Shown here piece by piece: positions 32,943 through 40,585 of a DNA stretch of 64,000 bases; positions within the stretch are counted from its first letter, which is position 1, and each line of letters starts with the position of its first letter. Both the position numbers and the translations under genes were made by a program. The notes under the pieces are model-generated. The model saw only the letters and a list, made by a program, of their open reading frames with translations, did no database searches and had not been told where the DNA came from. Source of the stretch: Falsiroseomonas tokyonensis (GTDB taxonomy: Bacteria; Pseudomonadota; Alphaproteobacteria; Acetobacterales; Acetobacteraceae). The DNA lies in contig NZ_JAFNJS010000009.1 of assembly GCF_019024325.1 (NCBI RefSeq), positions 115,112-179,111 on the forward strand, written 5' to 3'.

Positions 32943-33584
32943 TCATGCGCGCACCGCTTCCCGGGCGCGGGCGGCTGCCAGCGCGGGTCGGGCCTCGAGC
33001 GCGGCGAGGTAGGAGGCGATGACCGGAGAGGGCGTCAGCATGCCCCAGGCGGTCACATATTGCAGGGTGGAGCCGATCAGCACATCGGCCGTGCTCAGCG
33101 CCGCGCCGAGCAGGAAGGGGCCGCCGGAGGCCTCGATCTGCCGCTCGATGCGCCCCAGCGCGGTGGCGAAATCCGGCCAGCCCAGCGCCCGTGCCGGCGG
33201 CGGCTCTGCCCGCGGAAAGGCCTTGTCGGCCAGCGCCGGTTCCAGCACGCCGGCGCCATAGGCCATCAGCGTCTGGTACAGCGCGCGTTCCGGATTGCCG
33301 GGCGGCGGCGAGAGCAGGCCGGGATGCAGTTCGTCCAGATAGGCGCAGATGCCCAGGCTTTCGGAAACCACGATGCCGGTCCAGTCGCCGGCCGGCCCGC
33401 GATCCTCCAGCACCGGCAGCTTGCCGTCCGGGTTGATCGCGAGGAATTCCGGCCGCTTATGGGTGCCTGCCTCCAGGTCGTGCTGGATCAGCGCATAGTC
33501 GGCGCCGAATTCCTCCAGCAGCCAGAGGATGCGGAAGGCCCGCGTTCTCGGTGCGAAATGCAGCAGGAAGCGCGGACCCGCCAT
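32943..33584 (-). CDS. Glutathione S-transferase family protein
   Basis: A 213-residue protein with a thioredoxin-like N-terminal domain ([27 protein letters not shown]), the glutathione-binding cis-proline and ES motif (DGKLPVLED ... [14 protein letters not shown]), and an all-helical C-terminal domain. The substrate is not predictable. The gene is placed between cobS (6 bp upstream) and cobT (13 bp downstream) and is surely co-transcribed with them. Whether it supports corrin synthesis, for example by handling a reactive intermediate, is open. Confidence 0.9.
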   Translation of the reverse strand: MAGPRFLLHFAPRTRAFRILWLLEEFGADYALIQHDLEAGTHKRPEFLAINPDGKLPVLEDRGPAGDWTGIVVSESLGICAYLDELHPGLLSPPPGNPERALYQTLMAYGAGVLEPALADKAFPRAEPPPARALGWPDFATALGRIERQIEASGGPFLLGAALSTADVLIGSTLQYVTAWGMLTPSPVIASYLAALEARPALAAARAREAVRA

Positions 33585-33590
33585 GCGGCC

Positions 33591-34622
33591 TCACCCCGCC
33601 TTGCGCAGCATGCTGCCGGTGGAGAGCTCCTCGTTAAAGCAGCGCTGGTAGTATTCGGCCACCGTGCCGCGCTCCGCCTCATCGCACTTGTTCAGGAAGG
33701 TCATGCGGAAGGCGAAGCCGATGTCGCCGAAGATCTTGGCGTTCTCGGCCCAGGTGATGACGGTGCGCGGCGACATGACGGTGGAGATGTCGCCGGCGAT
33801 GAAGCCGGCGCGCGTCAGGTCGGCGAGCGCCACCATGGCTTCCGTCTGCCGCTTCATCTTCGCGTCCTTCTCGTCCCAGCCGAGCTTGGCCATGACGATC
33901 GCCGTCTCCTGCGCATGCGGCAGGTAGTTCAGCGTGGCGACGATGTTCCAGCGGTCCATCTGCCCTTGGTTGATCTGCTGCGTGCCGTGATAGAGGCCCG
34001 TGGTGTCGCCGAGGCCCACCGTATTCGCCGTGGCGAACAGCCGGAACATCGGATGCGGGCGGATCACCTTGTTCTGGTCGAGCAAAGTGAGCTTGCCCTC
34101 CACCTCCAGCACGCGCTGGATCACGAACATCACGTCCGGGCGACCGGCGTCGTATTCGTCGAAGACCAGCGCGCAGGGGTGCTGCAGCGCCCAGGGCAGG
34201 ATGCCTTCGCGGAATTCCGTGACCTGCTTGCCGTCCTTCAGGACGATCGCATCCTTGCCGATCAGGTCGATGCGGGAGATGTGGCTGTCCAGGTTCACCC
34301 GGATGCAGGGCCAGTTCAGCCGCGCCGCCACCTGTTCGATATGCGTCGACTTGCCGGTGCCGTGATAGCCCTGGACCATGACGCGACGGTTGAAGGCGAA
34401 GCCGGCGAGGATCGCCAGCGTCGTCTCCCGGTCGAAGCGATAGGTGCTGTCCACCTCCGGAACATGTTCGGTGCGGCGGCTGAAGGCCGGCACCTTCATG
34501 TCGCTGTCGATGCCGAAGACATCGCGCACGAGAAGGTGCGTGTCCGGCATATCGATCACGGAGGTGGGGCTAATCTCGGCGAGGCTGGCGGCCTTGTTCA
34601 TCTGCTGGTCCGGCTGTGACAT
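33591..34622 (-). CDS. cobS: Cobaltochelatase subunit CobS (AAA+ ATPase)
   Basis: A 343-residue AAA+ protein. Walker A is [20 protein letters not shown], Walker [20 protein letters not shown], and the sensor region [22 protein letters not shown]. The N-terminal segment [22 protein letters not shown] is specific to CobS. It forms the motor ring with CobT that drives cobalt insertion by CobN. The start ATG at 34622 follows the DnaJ-like gene by 34 bp on the same strand. The order dnaJ-like, cobS, (GST), cobT next to divergent bolA is a recognisable alphaproteobacterial arrangement. Confidence 0.97.
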   Translation of the reverse strand: MSQPDQQMNKAASLAEISPTSVIDMPDTHLLVRDVFGIDSDMKVPAFSRRTEHVPEVDSTYRFDRETTLAILAGFAFNRRVMVQGYHGTGKSTHIEQVAARLNWPCIRVNLDSHISRIDLIGKDAIVLKDGKQVTEFREGILPWALQHPCALVFDEYDAGRPDVMFVIQRVLEVEGKLTLLDQNKVIRPHPMFRLFATANTVGLGDTTGLYHGTQQINQGQMDRWNIVATLNYLPHAQETAIVMAKLGWDEKDAKMKRQTEAMVALADLTRAGFIAGDISTVMSPRTVITWAENAKIFGDIGFAFRMTFLNKCDEAERGTVAEYYQRCFNEELSTGSMLRKAG

Positions 34623-34656
34623 CGATTGCGATCCTAGGGCGCCAGGACGGGCGCGG

Positions 34657-35265
34657 CTACCCGGCTGGTGCGGCTGCGGGCGTGGCTTTGCCCGGAAGCT
34701 TGCGGCGAACCAGGCTGTAGGCGCGGTTGATGTCCTTCAACCGCTCCTCCGCCTGGCGATCGCCGCCATTGGCGTCGGGGTGGTAGCGTTTGGCGAGTTC
34801 CTTGTAGCGCGTTCGCAGCGCCAGGGCATCGAGCGGCCAGCCCAGGCCCAGCACATCCAGCGCCGCGCGCAGTTCGGCCGGCGGTTCGTCCTGCCGCGGC
34901 GGCTTGGCGCGGCGCTGGGCATGCAGCGGCGTGGCGCCCAGTACGCCCAGCGGGTCGCGCAGCACCTCCGGGTCGAAGGGATTGGCGCCGCCGAGCCGGC
35001 CGAGCGGCCAGGTCGGGCGCTGCCAGCCGGAATCCTCGCGCAGATGCGCCTCGATCTCGCCGGGGGACATGCCCTTGTAGTAGTCCCAGGCGCGGTTGTA
35101 GGCGCGCACATGGTCCAGGCAGAACCATCGGTATTGGTTGAGCGTCTTGCGGTCGCGCGGCGCGCGGAATTCGCCGGGCAGCGGGCAGCCCGGGGACTCG
35201 CAGGGGCGCACCGGCGCCTCCGGCTCCGCCGTCATTGTTCCGATGCGGTCGCCACGTCGCGCCAT
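34657..35265 (-). CDS. DnaJ-domain protein
   Basis: A 202-residue protein with the J-domain at the C-terminus instead of the N-terminus: [51 protein letters not shown], with HPD intact. The N-terminal region has a zinc-like cysteine cluster ([14 protein letters not shown], then [19 protein letters not shown]). Such proteins stimulate an Hsp70 partner, but the client is unknown. The start may be the ATG at 35265 or, ten codons in, at 35235; neither has a good ribosome site. It is upstream of cobS and divergent from bolA. Confidence 0.9.
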   Translation of the reverse strand: MARRGDRIGTMTAEPEAPVRPCESPGCPLPGEFRAPRDRKTLNQYRWFCLDHVRAYNRAWDYYKGMSPGEIEAHLREDSGWQRPTWPLGRLGGANPFDPEVLRDPLGVLGATPLHAQRRAKPPRQDEPPAELRAALDVLGLGWPLDALALRTRYKELAKRYHPDANGGDRQAEERLKDINRAYSLVRRKLPGKATPAAAPAG

Positions 35266-35378
35266 TCCGGGTTTATGGTCGCCGGGTTGCGGCCGCGCAA
35301 GGCGGGCCGGCGAAACGGAGCCATGCCGGATCCGGCCCTGTCCAAGCCCGCAGCAGCCCCCACATGTCAGGAACAGCC

Positions 35379-35663
35379 ATGACCGACCGAGCCCAGCGCA
35401 TCGCCACCTGCCTGCAACGGGCCTTCGCCGAGGCGGAGGTCGCGGTGCAGGACGACAGCGCCCAGCATGCCGGCCATTCGGGCGCGCGGCCGGGCGGGGA
35501 GACTCATTATTCCGTGCGCGTCATCAGTCCCGCCTTCGCGGGCCTGTCCCGCGTGGCGCGGTCCCGCGCGGCGCATGAGGCGGTGGCGGCGGAATTCGAG
35601 ACCGGGCTGCACGCGCTGTCGCTACGGCTGCTGACGCCGGAGGAAGCCGCGAAGGCTGGGTAG
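35379..35663 (+). CDS. bolA: BolA-family protein
   Basis: A 94-residue protein with the BolA fold: DRAQRIATCLQRAFAEAEVAVQDDSAQHAGHSG, then THYSVRVISPAFAGLSRVARSRAAHEAV with the conserved R-x-R-H region, and LHALSLRLLTPEEA. BolA proteins partner monothiol glutaredoxins in iron and Fe-S regulation. I chose the ATG at 35379 behind AGGA; an ATG five codons upstream is possible. It is divergent from the dnaJ-like gene; the 113-bp gap contains their promoters but no clear hexamers. Confidence 0.95.
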   Translation: MTDRAQRIATCLQRAFAEAEVAVQDDSAQHAGHSGARPGGETHYSVRVISPAFAGLSRVARSRAAHEAVAAEFETGLHALSLRLLTPEEAAKAG

Positions 35664-35664
35664 G

Positions 35665-35736
35665 CCCTTCTCCCTCCCCCGCGACGCGGGGGGTTGCGGC
35701 ACTGCGGCGACGCCGAAGGCTGGTCGGGGTGGGGGG
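35665..35736. repeat. GC-rich dispersed intergenic repeat (copy 2)
   Basis: About 70 bp here match the 4917-4982 block in inverted orientation, including CTCCCTCCCCCGC, GGGGTTGCGGCACTGC and ACGCCGAAGGCTGGTCGGGG. It lies directly after bolA and before the convergent DUF2889 gene, again a convergent gap. Confidence 0.82.
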
Positions 35737-35776
35737 TCAAAGCTCAGGATGCTGGGCGACCGGGCCATTCTGCACG

Positions 35777-35808
35777 CCCCCCCCCCCACCCAACCCTCCC
35801 CCCCCTTC
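35777..35808. repeat. Homopolymeric C tracts between convergent genes
   Basis: A run of 11 C (35777-35787) is followed by a second run of about 8-9 C near 35799. They lie outside coding sequence, so slippage would not alter a protein. Assembly length here is unreliable. Confidence 0.85.
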
Positions 35809-35828
35809 GGGTGGAGAGGGCTTAAGCG

Positions 35829-36413
35829 CTACTCCGCGCTGCCGCCCGCGCGGTGCCGCTGCACCACGGGACTGTCCTCGGCATAGGCATAGCAGCTGCC
35901 GATCGGGAGGCGGCGGGGCGGTGGGGCCTCGGCCGGTTGGCCGGCGGCGATCGCCGCTTCCCGCCGCGCCCGGTCCCGGCGCCATTTCCAAGGGGCGATG
36001 GTCTGGTAGGCGACGGTCGCCATCTGGGCCATCACCTCTCGCAGATGCGTGCAGCCCAGCGCACCACCCACCCTTTCCTTCACCGCCCGGTTGAAGCCCG
36101 GCCCGATGGAGACGCCCGCCAGGCGGCTCATGCTGGCCGCCGCCTTGGGGCAGACGTCATAGGGGGTGAAGTCGGAGACGGCCTCGCAGGCGCGGATCAC
36201 CATCTGCTCATCCACCGTCATGCGCACCCACATGCCGTGCAGCGCATCCCCCGGCTGCAGCGTGCCGCGGTCCATATTGTCGAAGGGATAGGACTTGGTG
36301 TCGACCAGATGCGCCTCGATGTCGAAGAGCCCGTCGGTGCGCTGGTAGCCGTCCATGGTGATCTGGCGGCGGTGCAGCGGAATGCGCGAAACCTCGGGCT
36401 CGGGGAGCGGCAT
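35829..36413 (-). CDS. DUF2889 family protein
   Basis: A 194-residue cytoplasmic protein of the DUF2889 family. Conserved segments are RIPLHRRQITMDGYQRTDGLFDIEAHLVDTKSYPF, MWVRMTVDEQMVIRACEAVSDFTPYDVCP, and GPGFNRAVKERVGGALGCTHLREVMAQM. The last has the CxHL pattern that is strongest in the family. No function is established. The ATG at 36413 starts the conserved part; the frame is open 29 codons upstream. It is downstream of aroKB on the same strand with a 67-bp gap. Confidence 0.85.
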   Translation of the reverse strand: MPLPEPEVSRIPLHRRQITMDGYQRTDGLFDIEAHLVDTKSYPFDNMDRGTLQPGDALHGMWVRMTVDEQMVIRACEAVSDFTPYDVCPKAAASMSRLAGVSIGPGFNRAVKERVGGALGCTHLREVMAQMATVAYQTIAPWKWRRDRARREAAIAAGQPAEAPPPRRLPIGSCYAYAEDSPVVQRHRAGGSAE

Positions 36414-36480
36414 CGGGCGGGGTCCCGGGATGTTGCAGTGCAGCGCCTGGGTATCGCATGGCGATCCCAGCCCTGGAAGG

Positions 36481-38187
36481 CTAGGCTTTCGCCCCCTCAT
36501 CCCGCAGCAGCGATTCCACCGCCAGGGGCGGCACCTCCGCCGTGGTGAAGGCCTCCCCCGGCCCGCGCAGCAGCACGAAGCGCATGGCGCCGTCGCGCAC
36601 CTTCTTGTCCTTGCGCATCCGCGCCATCAGCCGCTCCGCCGAGAAGCCGCGCGGCAGGTCCCCGATGCGCGCCGGCAGGCCGAGCTCCTGCAGGTGGGAG
36701 ATCACCCGCCCCGGCAATTCCTGCGAACAGAAGCCCAGCCGGGCGGAGAGCGCGGCGGCCAGGCCCAGGCCCAGCGCCACCGCCTCCCCATGCAGCAGCG
36801 TGCCGTCATAGCCGCACTCGGCCTCCAAGGCGTGGCCGAAGGTGTGGCCGAGGTTGAGCAGGGCGCGGCCGCCCTCGGCGCTTTCCTCCCGCTCATCCGC
36901 CGCCACCACCCCGGCCTTCAGCCGGCAGGATTCCAGAACCGCATGGGCCAGCGCCGCCGGATCGCCGGCCACCGCCCGCGCACCCTCCGCCTCGCACCAG
37001 TCCCAGAGCGGGCCCTGCAGCAGCCCGTGTTTGGCCACCTCGGCATAGCCGGCGCGGAGTTCGCGCGGCGGCAGGGTGGCCAGCACGCCGGTATCGGCCA
37101 GCACCAGCAGCGGCTGGTGGAAGGCGCCCACCAGGTTCTTGCCCAGGCCGAGATTGATCCCGGTCTTGCCGCCCACCGAACTGTCCACCTGCGCCAGCAG
37201 CGAGGTGGGAATCTGCACGAAGGGCAGGCCGCGCAGCGCCACGGCTGCGGCGAAGCCCGCCAGGTCGCCCACCACGCCGCCGCCGAGTGCCACGACCGTG
37301 GTGCGCCGGTCCGCGCCCGCGGCCAGCGCCGCCTCCACCACCCGTTCCAACTGGGAAAAGGATTTGCTGGCCTCGCCGGGCGGCACCTCGATGGTGGCCA
37401 CCACGGCGATGCCGGCGGCATCCAGCCCCGCCCGGAGCGCCGGCAGGTGCAGCGGCCCGACCGTAGCATCCGTCACCACCACCACGCGCCGCGCCGGCAG
37501 CACCGGGGCCAGCCGCGCGCCGGCCCGCGCCACGAGCCCCTCGCCCACCAGGATATCGTAGCTGCGCTCGGCCAGCCGCACCTTCATCCGCGCCGGTTCG
37601 CGATGCGCCGCCAGCGCCTCCATCACCCGCCTGGTCGTGGTCTCGGGCGGCTCGTCGGTGCAGTCCACGATCACGGAGGCCTCTGCGAAGGTCGGGTGGC
37701 GCGCCGTCATCAGGCGCTCCAGCACCTCGCGCGGGTCCCGGTTGAGAAACAGCGGCCGATGCTCCCGCCCCGCCACGCGGCGCAGCAGCACCGGCAGCGA
37801 GCACCGCAGCCAGACCGCGACGGCGCCCGATTCGGCAACCGCGCGCCGGGTGCGCGCATCGGTGAAGGCGCCGCCCCCCGTCGCCAGCACCAAAGGCGGC
37901 CCGGCCAGCAGGCGGGCGATCACCCGGCGCTCGCCATCCCGGAAATGCGGCTCCCCGTATCGCGTGAAGATATCCGTGATCGGCAGGCCGGCCGCGGCCT
38001 CGATCTCGCTATCCGCATCGACGAAGGGCAGGCCCAGCTTCACCGAGAGGCGCCGGCCGATGGAGGACTTGCCGCAGCCGGGCATGCCGACCAGCACCAC
38101 GCTGCGGCTGGGCGGGGTGAGGGCCGCCGGCTCCGGCGGGGCGGCATCCGGCAAGGGCCAGGCCGAAAGGGCGGTGTTGCGTGACAC
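36481..38187 (-). CDS. aroKB: Bifunctional shikimate kinase / 3-dehydroquinate synthase
   Basis: A 568-residue fusion. Residues about 25-195 are shikimate kinase (AroK): P-loop VVLVGMPGCGKSSIGRRLSV, FVDADSEIEAAAGLPITDIF, and VLATGGGAFTD. The rest is 3-dehydroquinate synthase (AroB): VVVALGGGVVGDLAGFAAAV, PFVQIPTSLLAQVDSSVGGKTGIN, and LLNLGHTFGHALEAECGYDGTLLHGEAV. It therefore supplies steps two and five of the shikimate pathway in one chain. I prefer the GTG at 38187 to the ATG at 38298: residues from the longer start are unconserved and overlap a palindromic element (38199-38250). Fused AroKB is known from some alphaproteobacteria, including acetic acid bacteria. Confidence 0.95.
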   Translation of the reverse strand: MSRNTALSAWPLPDAAPPEPAALTPPSRSVVLVGMPGCGKSSIGRRLSVKLGLPFVDADSEIEAAAGLPITDIFTRYGEPHFRDGERRVIARLLAGPPLVLATGGGAFTDARTRRAVAESGAVAVWLRCSLPVLLRRVAGREHRPLFLNRDPREVLERLMTARHPTFAEASVIVDCTDEPPETTTRRVMEALAAHREPARMKVRLAERSYDILVGEGLVARAGARLAPVLPARRVVVVTDATVGPLHLPALRAGLDAAGIAVVATIEVPPGEASKSFSQLERVVEAALAAGADRRTTVVALGGGVVGDLAGFAAAVALRGLPFVQIPTSLLAQVDSSVGGKTGINLGLGKNLVGAFHQPLLVLADTGVLATLPPRELRAGYAEVAKHGLLQGPLWDWCEAEGARAVAGDPAALAHAVLESCRLKAGVVAADEREESAEGGRALLNLGHTFGHALEAECGYDGTLLHGEAVALGLGLAAALSARLGFCSQELPGRVISHLQELGLPARIGDLPRGFSAERLMARMRKDKKVRDGAMRFVLLRGPGEAFTTAEVPPLAVESLLRDEGAKA

Positions 38188-38198
38188 GGTGGCGAAGG

Positions 38199-38250
38199 CT
38201 ACAGCAACTCCGGTTCGGATGAAATCATCCGATCCGATCTCTTGCTGTAG
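38199..38250. repeat. CTAnAGCA-type palindromic element (copy 3)
   Basis: A 52-nt hairpin with ends CTACAGCAA / TTGCTGTAG and a perfect core TCGGATGA-AA-TCATCCGA. The fourth base pair is C-G here, A-T at 19959 and G-C at 20025, so pairing is kept while the base varies. It lies just upstream of the proposed aroKB start. Confidence 0.88.
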
Positions 38251-38324
38251 TTTCAACGACTTCACAGCTCGGTTTTTGTCGGTCGTGCCGGACGGCACAC
38301 AGCGCGTGAGGATCCGCTTCCACG

Positions 38325-38471
38325 ATGTTCCGACACCCGCTCCTGCTGCTGGCGCTTGTGATTGCAGCCCTGCTGGCCATCGGACTGCTCGGCATCGGCG
38401 CCTTCCCGCCCTCCGTCACGCCGCAGCCGGTCGAGCGCAGCGTGCCGGCCGAACGCTTCGGGACCCGCTGA
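38325..38471 (+). CDS. 48-residue single-pass membrane protein
   Basis: A short frame starting MFRHPLLLLALVIAALLAIG, giving one strong N-terminal membrane helix (about residues 5-27), followed by a proline-containing polar tail PPSVTPQPVERSVPAERFG. It could equally be a small lipid-free exported protein with an uncleaved signal. GAGGA lies 12 nt before the ATG, a little far. It ends 22 bp before the xerD start on the same strand, so it is probably the first gene of the xerD transcript. No family recognised. Confidence 0.65.
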   Translation: MFRHPLLLLALVIAALLAIGLLGIGAFPPSVTPQPVERSVPAERFGTR

Positions 38472-38493
38472 CCTAGCTGGGCCGGCCCCGCCC

Positions 38494-39396
38494 ATGGATC
38501 GCCATGCCGAGGCTTTTCTCGAAATGCTGGCGGCGGAGCGCGGCGCGGCGCGCAACACGCTGGCTGCCTATGCCGCGGACCTGGCCGATTTCAACGCCCA
38601 TTGCACGCCGCGCGGCATCACGCCGCTGACCGCCGATTCCGGCACCATCCAGGCCTATCTGCGCAGCCTGACCGATGCGGGCCTGGCCGCCCGCACCGCC
38701 GCCCGGCGGCTCTCCGCGCTGCGCCAATTTTTCCGCTTCCTGGTGCAGGAGGGCCTCCGCACGGAAGACCCGACCGAACTCCAGGAAGGCCCCCGCCTGC
38801 CGGCCAGCCTGCCGAAACCCCTGGCCGAGGCCGAATTGACCGCCCTGCTGGAGGGCGCCGCCCGCCTGCCCGGCGCTCGGGGCCCCTTCGCCGTGGCGCT
38901 GGTGGAACTTCTCTACAGCAGCGGGCTGCGGGTGAGCGAATTGGCCTCCCTGCCCGCCGGCGCGCTGCGACCGGACCAGCCGCTGGTGGCGGTCCGCGGC
39001 AAGGGCAACAAGGAAAGGCTGGTGCCGATCTCCGCCCGCGCCCGCGCCGCCGTGCTGGCCGCCGCCGCGGCCAAGCCGGAGCCGGAGCGGAAATCGCGCT
39101 GGCTCTTCCCCTCCCGCGCCGCGGGCGGGCATGTCACCCGCCAGACCATCGGCCTGGTGCTGAAGGATGCGGCCCTTGCGGCCGGGCTCGACCCGGCGCG
39201 CGTCAGCCCGCACGTCCTGCGGCACTCCTTCGCCTCCCACCTGCTGGCGCACGGCGCGGATCTCCGCAGCCTGCAGATGCTGCTCGGCCACGCCGACATC
39301 GCCACCACGCAGATCTACACCAAGGTGCTCGAGGAACGGTTGCAGCGCCTGGTCGAGGAACACCACCCACTCGCGACGCAGGAGCCTGCCGCATGA
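38494..39396 (+). CDS. xerD: Site-specific tyrosine recombinase XerD
   Basis: A 300-residue tyrosine recombinase. The N-terminal SAM-like domain begins AEAFLEMLAAERGAARNTLAAYAADLADF. The catalytic residues are Arg in YSSGLRVSELASL, Lys in RGKGNKERLVP, His-x-x-Arg in HVLRHSFASHLL, His in LLGHADIATTQIYTKV and its Tyr nucleophile. Full length and lack of flanking integrase features identify the chromosome-dimer-resolving XerC/D type; XerD is favoured. It acts at dif with FtsK. Its stop overlaps the ATG of the next gene (ATGA), indicating coupling. Confidence 0.92.
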   Translation: MDRHAEAFLEMLAAERGAARNTLAAYAADLADFNAHCTPRGITPLTADSGTIQAYLRSLTDAGLAARTAARRLSALRQFFRFLVQEGLRTEDPTELQEGPRLPASLPKPLAEAELTALLEGAARLPGARGPFAVALVELLYSSGLRVSELASLPAGALRPDQPLVAVRGKGNKERLVPISARARAAVLAAAAAKPEPERKSRWLFPSRAAGGHVTRQTIGLVLKDAALAAGLDPARVSPHVLRHSFASHLLAHGADLRSLQMLLGHADIATTQIYTKVLEERLQRLVEEHHPLATQEPAA

Positions 39397-40325
39397 CCCA
39401 CTCGCCTCTCGCCCGCCTGCATCGCAGCGAACTCGCCGTGCCGGCGATCCGCCCCGAACTCTTCCCCAAGGGCGCGGCCGGCCCGGCCGACGCCGTGTTC
39501 CTCGACCTGGAGGACAGCGTGCCGGAAGCCGAGAAGGACCGCGCCCGCGCCAATGCCGTCGCCGCCCTGTCCAGCATCGACTGGGGCAGCAAGATCCTCG
39601 CCGTGCGGGTGAACGGCCAGGACACGCCCCACTTCTACAAGGACATGATCGCCCTGCTGGAAGCCGCCAGCGACCGGCTCGACGTCATCATGATCCCGAA
39701 AGTCGGCGACCCGCGCGAAGTCTTCGCCGCCGACCTCCTCGCCAGCCAGATCGAAGCCAGCGCCAATCGCGCCCGCCGCGTCGGCCTCGGCCTGGTGATC
39801 GAGACCGCCAAGGGCCTCGCCCACGTCGAAGCCATCGCCAGCGCCTCCCCCCGCACCGAAAGCCTGCACCTGGGCGTCGCCGACCTCGCCGCCAGCCTCG
39901 GCATGCGCACCACCGCCATCGGCGGCCTGAACCCCGACTACGCCAGCCCCGCCGGCCTCCTCGACCCCTGGCACTTCGCCGTCGCCCGCATCATCACCGC
40001 CGCCCGCGCCGCCGGCCTGCGCCCGATCGACGGCCCCTACGGCGACTTCCGCGACACCGAAGGTTTGACAGCCAGCGCCCGCCGCGGCCGCGCCCTCGGC
40101 GCCGAAGGCAAAATGGCCATCCACCCCAACCAGGTCGCCACCCTCAACACCGCCTTCCAGCCCGACGCAAAAGAAGTGGCCCAAGCCCACCGCGTCCTCG
40201 CCGCCATGGAAACCGCCCGCCTCGAAGGCCGCGCCGCCGTCGCCCTCGATGGCAAACTCCTCGACATCGCCTCCATCCGCCAAGCCGAAGCCATGGTGGC
40301 CAAGGCGGCACGTTCGGCGGGGTAG
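39393..40325 (+). CDS. HpcH/HpaI-CitE family lyase (malyl-CoA lyase-like)
   Basis: A 310-residue TIM-barrel lyase: VPAIRPELFPKGAAGPADAVFLDLEDSVPEAEKDRAR, then KILAVRVNGQDTPHFYKDMIALLE, GLGLVIETAKGLAHVEAIA with the metal-binding glutamate, and EGKMAIHPNQVATLNTAF. The closest named relatives are malyl-CoA/beta-methylmalyl-CoA and citramalyl-CoA lyases, which cleave a 3-hydroxyacyl-CoA to acetyl-CoA or propionyl-CoA plus glyoxylate or pyruvate. The ATG at 39393 overlaps the xerD stop. From about 39700 the codon choice shifts toward C-ending (CTC, GAA-C contexts) and away from the CTG preference of neighbours, a hint of different ancestry. A mirror-symmetric hairpin element follows. Confidence 0.9.
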   Translation: MTHSPLARLHRSELAVPAIRPELFPKGAAGPADAVFLDLEDSVPEAEKDRARANAVAALSSIDWGSKILAVRVNGQDTPHFYKDMIALLEAASDRLDVIMIPKVGDPREVFAADLLASQIEASANRARRVGLGLVIETAKGLAHVEAIASASPRTESLHLGVADLAASLGMRTTAIGGLNPDYASPAGLLDPWHFAVARIITAARAAGLRPIDGPYGDFRDTEGLTASARRGRALGAEGKMAIHPNQVATLNTAFQPDAKEVAQAHRVLAAMETARLEGRAAVALDGKLLDIASIRQAEAMVAKAARSAG

Positions 40326-40350
40326 AGGGGGCGGCGCTGGGTGATCGCAA

Positions 40351-40554
40351 GGAGGGCTCCGCCCTCCCTGCACCCTCCCGCCAAGGGGCAGTGGCCCCTT
40401 GGAACCCTTTGAGTCATGAACAGAAATGGAGAGGGGCCGGGGGTACCGCATGTTCGGCGGTCCCGCTGGCCCCTCTCCATTTCTGTTCAAGGTCCTGAGG
40501 TCCAGGAGGCCACTGCCTCCTGGCAGGGGGTGCAGGGGGACAGCGTCCCCCTGC
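40351..40554. repeat. Mirror-symmetric five-hairpin intergenic element
   Basis: The 260-bp gap between two convergent genes is filled by one composite palindrome. A perfect 21-bp inverted repeat (40418-40438 with 40468-40488, 29-nt loop) forms the centre. On each side lie an inner 22-nt hairpin (40381-40402; 40502-40523) and an outer hairpin (40351-40367; 40532-40554), linked by TGCACCC on the left and its exact complement GGGTGCA on the right. Corresponding left and right hairpins differ only by paired substitutions. It may be a bidirectional terminator or a REP/BIME-like element. Confidence 0.93.
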
Positions 40555-40585
40555 AAACAACCCGCGCCGACCCTCCAACCCCCGC

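Noticed and set aside
38188-38298. 37 extra N-terminal codons for aroKB from the ATG at 38298
   Set aside because: They span a palindromic repeat and encode no conserved sequence; the GTG at 38187 directly precedes the conserved region.
38494-39396. Integrase of a mobile element
   Set aside because: The protein is a full-length Xer-type recombinase in a housekeeping context, with no att repeats, tRNA gene or phage genes nearby.
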